45,716 nt of DNA from G020353115 sp964389685 (GTDB taxonomy: Bacteria; Bacteroidota; Bacteroidia; Bacteroidales; VadinHA17). The position numbers and the translations under genes were made by a program. Positions 42,991 to 45,716 of this stretch are shown here, in pieces. The stretch is taken from assembly GCA_964389685.1 (NCBI GenBank), contig CAYMFM010000027.1, positions 1-45,716 on the forward strand, in the 5' to 3' direction. Position 1 is the first letter of the stretch, and every line of letters begins with the position of its first letter. Below the pieces are notes generated by a model. The model searched no databases. It was not told the origin of the DNA and saw only the letters and a program-made list of their open reading frames with translations.

Positions 42991-43628
42991 TTTAGAATTT
43001 CGAAGCCTGACAATCTTCTGTTAATGAATAACACAAAGATCTGGATAAGCCGAATTCAAAGTCACCCGGTGAGTAGTTCACTTAAACCTTTAACCCAACT
43101 ATGCTGTCCTAAAATAAGGCCTCTCTCAAACATTTGGTTAGTACTTATCTGGAAAAATACGTTCGGAAACTAAAACGCTACGCTCAGAAAGAAAACCGCT
43201 ACGTTCGGAAAGTTAAACGGTATGTTTGTCAAAACGGTATTGACATTTGATTAGCGATTGATTAAATTTGTTAGGAAAGAGAGGGGACTATACTTTTAAA
43301 AGCACCTGGAAATCACAGTGAAATATGCTTCCTGTCTGAGGTACTGTTTTCATCGTTTATTTTCTCACCGGTTTGATCTTCCTCCTTGCTGTGGTGGAAA
43401 GGATTCATGTTTTCCTGTATCAAGATTTTGTTTAAAATAAAAAAAATGGGAGGAGAAACCTTCACAGATCCGAACGCGTTCCCGCCTTATTCACGAACAA
43501 TCCGGGTGAATGCCTTCAAACTCCAGAAGTGGTAACTCCCCTCCCAGGGAGTAAAGATACAAACAATTTCTGATTTTAATATTTTACCGTAAAAGAGTTA
43601 AAAATATTAACTAAAAAACTATAGTGAA
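42991..43628. other. 638-base spacer with 21-bp direct repeats and a diverged repeat copy
   Basis: Holds a 21-bp-period direct repeat (43158-43237), a region diverged from 41519-41610 (CACAGTGAAATA at 43314-43325 and CTTGCT at 43385), and an ACTCCC/GGGAGT hairpin (43535-43552). A 29-codon frame at 43446-43535 is too short to call. Confidence 0.7.
43158..43237. repeat. 21-bp direct repeats
   Basis: Units begin at 43158, 43179 and 43200 (TACGTTCGGAAAC.., TACGCTCAGAAAG.., TACGTTCGGAAAG..), all exactly 21 bases, followed by a shortened fourth unit at 43221 (TATGTTTGTCAAAACGG). Upstream of the peptide gene by about 390 bases. Confidence 0.85.
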
Positions 43629-43826
43629 ATGAAAAAGAAATTTTTAAAAGGATTCAGTCTGTTGGCATTCATTGCAATTGTGAGTTTCAACCTTACCAGC
43701 CAAGAGGGTCCACCAGGTAAAGATCCACCAACGGAATATTGTTGGTATAACCCCATTCTAGAAGCTTGTGATACTGGAGGAAATTGTGTTTGTTATGATA
43801 TTTGGCCTCCAGACTGTTCTGACTAA
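43629..43826 (+). CDS. Small secreted cysteine-containing peptide
   Basis: Predicted 65 residues. A basic start and hydrophobic core (MKKKFLKGFSLLAFIAIVSFNL) act as a signal peptide. The mature part begins near TSQEGPPGKDPP and carries five cysteines: C38, C47, C53, C55 and C63, including a C-V-C pair. Overall form and location resemble the NVEALA-type exported peptides that accompany 6-bladed propeller and DUF4221 genes in Bacteroidota, but the NVEALA motif itself is absent. A 17-bp perfect hairpin follows the gene. The function is unknown; signalling peptide, toxin or metal/redox ligand are all open. Confidence 0.7.
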   Translation: MKKKFLKGFSLLAFIAIVSFNLTSQEGPPGKDPPTEYCWYNPILEACDTGGNCVCYDIWPPDCSD

Positions 43827-43847
43827 TCCTGAGTAGAATAAATGATT

Positions 43848-43886
43848 AAGATAAAGTAGCATTTATCCAAAATGCTACTTTATCTT
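43848..43886. terminator. Perfect 17-bp hairpin between the peptide gene and the DUF4221 gene
   Basis: AAGATAAAGTAGCATTT (43848-43864), loop ATCCA, then its exact complement (43870-43886). No strong T-tract follows, so it may act as an mRNA stabiliser or partial terminator that makes the peptide more abundant than the downstream genes. Confidence 0.6.
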
Positions 43887-43923
43887 GAGTTTGATATTAA
43901 AGTATTAATATAAAGGAGCAAAC

Positions 43924-45111
43924 ATGGCTAAGAACATTTCAATATTTTTCCTTGGTATTTCTATATTCTATATTTCAGCATGTAGTGTCCGTGATTCAGA
44001 AAATGAGAAAGAAAACGACTCATTTACTCTTTTAATAACAGATAGTAGAGTGGAAATTCCAATTGATGCACAAACCTTCCCACAAAGTGGATGTTCCTAC
44101 TGTTTTACTTCAAATAGCGGAATAAATTATTTGGCATACCTGAATGGGAAATCTAATGAGATACACTTTTACTATCTTGATTCAGCTAAAATTGCATTCA
44201 AAGTTAAAATAGATATTGATGGACCTAACGGAATTGGTTCAATAATGATTGGTTTTGGGGTTCATAATTTGGACTCAATTTATGTGACACCAAAAGCACG
44301 AAAAATAATATATTTATTAAATAGAAGTGGAGAAATCATTGAAAAAATAAACTACGGAGAATATACCTGTAATGCAGATACCAGGGATAAAATAAATGGT
44401 ATGATGGCATTCTATTCACGTCCTGGAACACCACTAATATTTTTGGATAACAAAGTATATATTAGCATGCTGCCAGCAGGAAACTGGAATAGATTTTCGA
44501 AAAAAGAATTAACAAAAATTGAACTTGGTTATCTATTAAATTCCAGTCAGAAAAGTTTACATATTTTGCCTATTACCTATCCGGTATCTGCATATCTTAA
44601 AAATGACCTGGGCTATTCAAGAATATTGGGAGATGGCCAATTTGTTTATTCTTTCAATTCCGATGACAATCTTATTATTTATGAAAATTCAGGAAATGCA
44701 AGTAAGTATTTGGCAAAGAGCCGGTATATTAAATCGATTGAGGAGTATCCGAGGAATGGTTCCCTGCAAGATTATCTTCTCAAACAAGTATCCAGACCTG
44801 CATATTTAAGGATTATTTTTGACCCCTACAGAAAAATATATTATAGAATTGCTTATCCTGGATTTACAGTAAAAAGAAATGATAATTTAAGAGAATTAAT
44901 ACGTTTCATCCCCCAATTTTCAGTAATAATTCTGGATCAGGATTTTAACAACGTTGGAGAAACCTTGATGCCATTTAATAAATTTGATGTATCAGATATA
45001 TTTGTTGCCAGAGAGGGTTTATATATCTCTGAGAATCATATTAATAATCCGGATTTCAGACCTGACTTTCTTTCGTTTCGGTTACTCAAACTTGTTAAAA
45101 ATGAAAAATAG
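43924..45111 (+). CDS. DUF4221-like lipoprotein
   Basis: Predicted 395 residues with a lipoprotein signal (MAKNISIFFLGISIFYISAC, lipid Cys 20). The mature protein is beta-rich and contains blade-like repeats, matching DUF4221 proteins. A CSYC motif (C57-C60) lies soon after the anchor. Unlike most genes here, it has a strong Shine-Dalgarno (AAAGGAG at 43914-43920). Its last 11 bases overlap the start of the next lipoprotein gene, so the two are coupled. The function of DUF4221 is unknown. Confidence 0.72.
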   Translation: MAKNISIFFLGISIFYISACSVRDSENEKENDSFTLLITDSRVEIPIDAQTFPQSGCSYCFTSNSGINYLAYLNGKSNEIHFYYLDSAKIAFKVKIDIDGPNGIGSIMIGFGVHNLDSIYVTPKARKIIYLLNRSGEIIEKINYGEYTCNADTRDKINGMMAFYSRPGTPLIFLDNKVYISMLPAGNWNRFSKKELTKIELGYLLNSSQKSLHILPITYPVSAYLKNDLGYSRILGDGQFVYSFNSDDNLIIYENSGNASKYLAKSRYIKSIEEYPRNGSLQDYLLKQVSRPAYLRIIFDPYRKIYYRIAYPGFTVKRNDNLRELIRFIPQFSVIILDQDFNNVGETLMPFNKFDVSDIFVAREGLYISENHINNPDFRPDFLSFRLLKLVKNEK

Positions 45112-45571
45112 GTTAGTTCTTCTAATATTGCTGGTCTGCATTTCATGTATAAGATCACAAAAAAGGGAGTTTGGTATAGATTCTAAATTAATAAGAAGGA
45201 TCAATACTCATTTTGATATTCAAAACACAAAAGGAAGAAGTGCATATTTATTAATACCTTTAAATGGCTGCAGTGTTTGCATTGAACCAGCCATTCAGTT
45301 TGCAATACAAAATTGTCATAATAATGAAAACATTTTTTTCATTGTTAGTGATTTTGGCATTAAACCCATTAAAATTGCATTTGATAACCAAATACCTGAA
45401 TCAAATAACATTATTCCAGATCCTGAAGGTTATCTATTTGAACTAGAAGTAATATTTAACAATCCGGTTGCGCTATTGGTTGAAAATGATAAAGTTCAGT
45501 CGAAAATTATATTATCTTCACAGAACAGTAAGGAAACTTTCAAACAAATATCTCTGTATTTATCCTTTTGA
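45101..45571 (+). CDS. Small CxxC lipoprotein, possibly thioredoxin-like
   Basis: Predicted 156 residues from the ATG at 45101 (MKNRLVLLILLVCISC); a longer frame starts inside the upstream gene and is unlikely. The probable lipidated Cys is 16. The strand-loop-helix pattern YLLIPLNGCSVCIEPAIQFAIQNC puts C57-S-V-C60 at the start of a helix, as in thioredoxin-fold proteins, and a beta-strand follows (NIFFIVSDFG). I infer a periplasmic or surface thiol protein, but do not assign a named family. It is coupled by an 11-base overlap to the DUF4221 gene. Confidence 0.65.
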   Translation: MKNRLVLLILLVCISCIRSQKREFGIDSKLIRRINTHFDIQNTKGRSAYLLIPLNGCSVCIEPAIQFAIQNCHNNENIFFIVSDFGIKPIKIAFDNQIPESNNIIPDPEGYLFELEVIFNNPVALLVENDKVQSKIILSSQNSKETFKQISLYLSF

Positions 45572-45598
45572 TACGAAATATATATGTAAATGTGATTT

Positions 45599-45716
45599 AA
45601 GCCGATTCCGTACAATGGGAAATTCCTCTTCGATAACAGGGAAGTAAAGGAATATACCTTCGGGCAGGATTACTACTTCATGATGGGGGATAACCGTCAC
45701 CAGTCGAACGATTCCA
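45599..45716 (+). pseudogene. lepB: 5'-truncated signal peptidase I fragment, open at window edge
   Basis: The frame starting at 45599 translates to KPIPYNGKFLFDN, then EVKEYTFGQDYYFMMGDNRHQSNDS, which is the C-terminal region of Bacteroidota signal peptidase I including the GDNR box. An in-frame TGA lies at 45593-45595 with no start codon after it, and no N-terminal half (catalytic Ser and Lys) exists upstream in this window. It may be a pseudogene, a gene cut by insertion of the preceding block, or a contig join error. Confidence 0.65.

Noticed and set aside
43446..43535. 29-residue frame MGGETFTDPNAFPPYS.. before the peptide gene
   Set aside because: Too short, no family resemblance, and no ribosome binding site; kept only as a note in the spacer entry.

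Overview
The window is a draft chromosome segment of a member of the Bacteroidota, most likely an anaerobic Bacteroidales-type organism. The evidence is gldF-gldG next to dnaN, DUF3078, 6-bladed-propeller/DUF4221 lipoproteins with small secreted peptides, almost no Shine-Dalgarno sequences, and promoters resembling the TTG/TAnnTTTG type. It holds two 100-N scaffold gaps, each flanked by an exact 55-base duplication, so both gaps look artificial and the genes across them (PAP2 phosphatase, serine hydrolase) are intact.

Layout. 1-8602 (-): a run reading surE, a small membrane protein, lpxB, gldF, gldG, a DUF4340-like protein, dnaN, a DEDDh exonuclease and an FAH-family hydrolase cut by the window edge. 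8852-11815 (+): pheT and a macro-domain hydrolase. 11979-20475: PAP2 phosphatase, YghO-like acetyltransferase, DUF3078 protein (-), tryptophanase, MATE exporter and yicC. 20608-22261 (+): a four-helix-bundle gene, then gmk and nadD. 22953-24478 (-): exported serine hydrolase. 24751-32534 (-): four-subunit 2-oxoacid:ferredoxin oxidoreductase, aminotransferase, flavodoxin and fused ADP-forming acyl-CoA synthetase. 32653-41323 (+): FtsX/MacB-type permease, LytTR regulator, RND efflux adaptor, a second four-helix-bundle gene and RND pump. 41761-45571 (+): an AT-rich block with a 6-bladed propeller lipoprotein, a secreted cysteine-containing peptide, a DUF4221 lipoprotein and a small CxxC lipoprotein. 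The window ends in a 5'-less piece of signal peptidase I. I saw no tRNA, rRNA, CRISPR array or transposase.

Function. The 24.7-32.5 kb block reads as amino-acid fermentation: transamination to a 2-oxoacid, ferredoxin-linked oxidation to acyl-CoA, and ATP formation by the acyl-CoA synthetase. Tryptophanase fits the same lifestyle.

The most unusual signal is intergenic. Two four-helix-bundle genes (the family that includes proteins encoded in 23S rRNA intervening sequences) each sit inside what should be a compact operon (yicC/gmk; efflux adaptor/pump). Each is bracketed by inverted copies of a short-period degenerate array, with a 7-bp period at the first and 9-bp at the second. GC-rich palindromic modules (core TGCCTGCCGGCAGGCA) lie outside them. 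Gene-less arrays of 6-10 bp period and the same modules are scattered through other intergenic regions; about a dozen different arrays lie in 29680-30487. One module is a precise 20-bp insertion in a 55-bp repeat, and its next copy carries compensatory changes. I propose that these are parts of one undescribed family of small mobile or RNA-structured cassettes.
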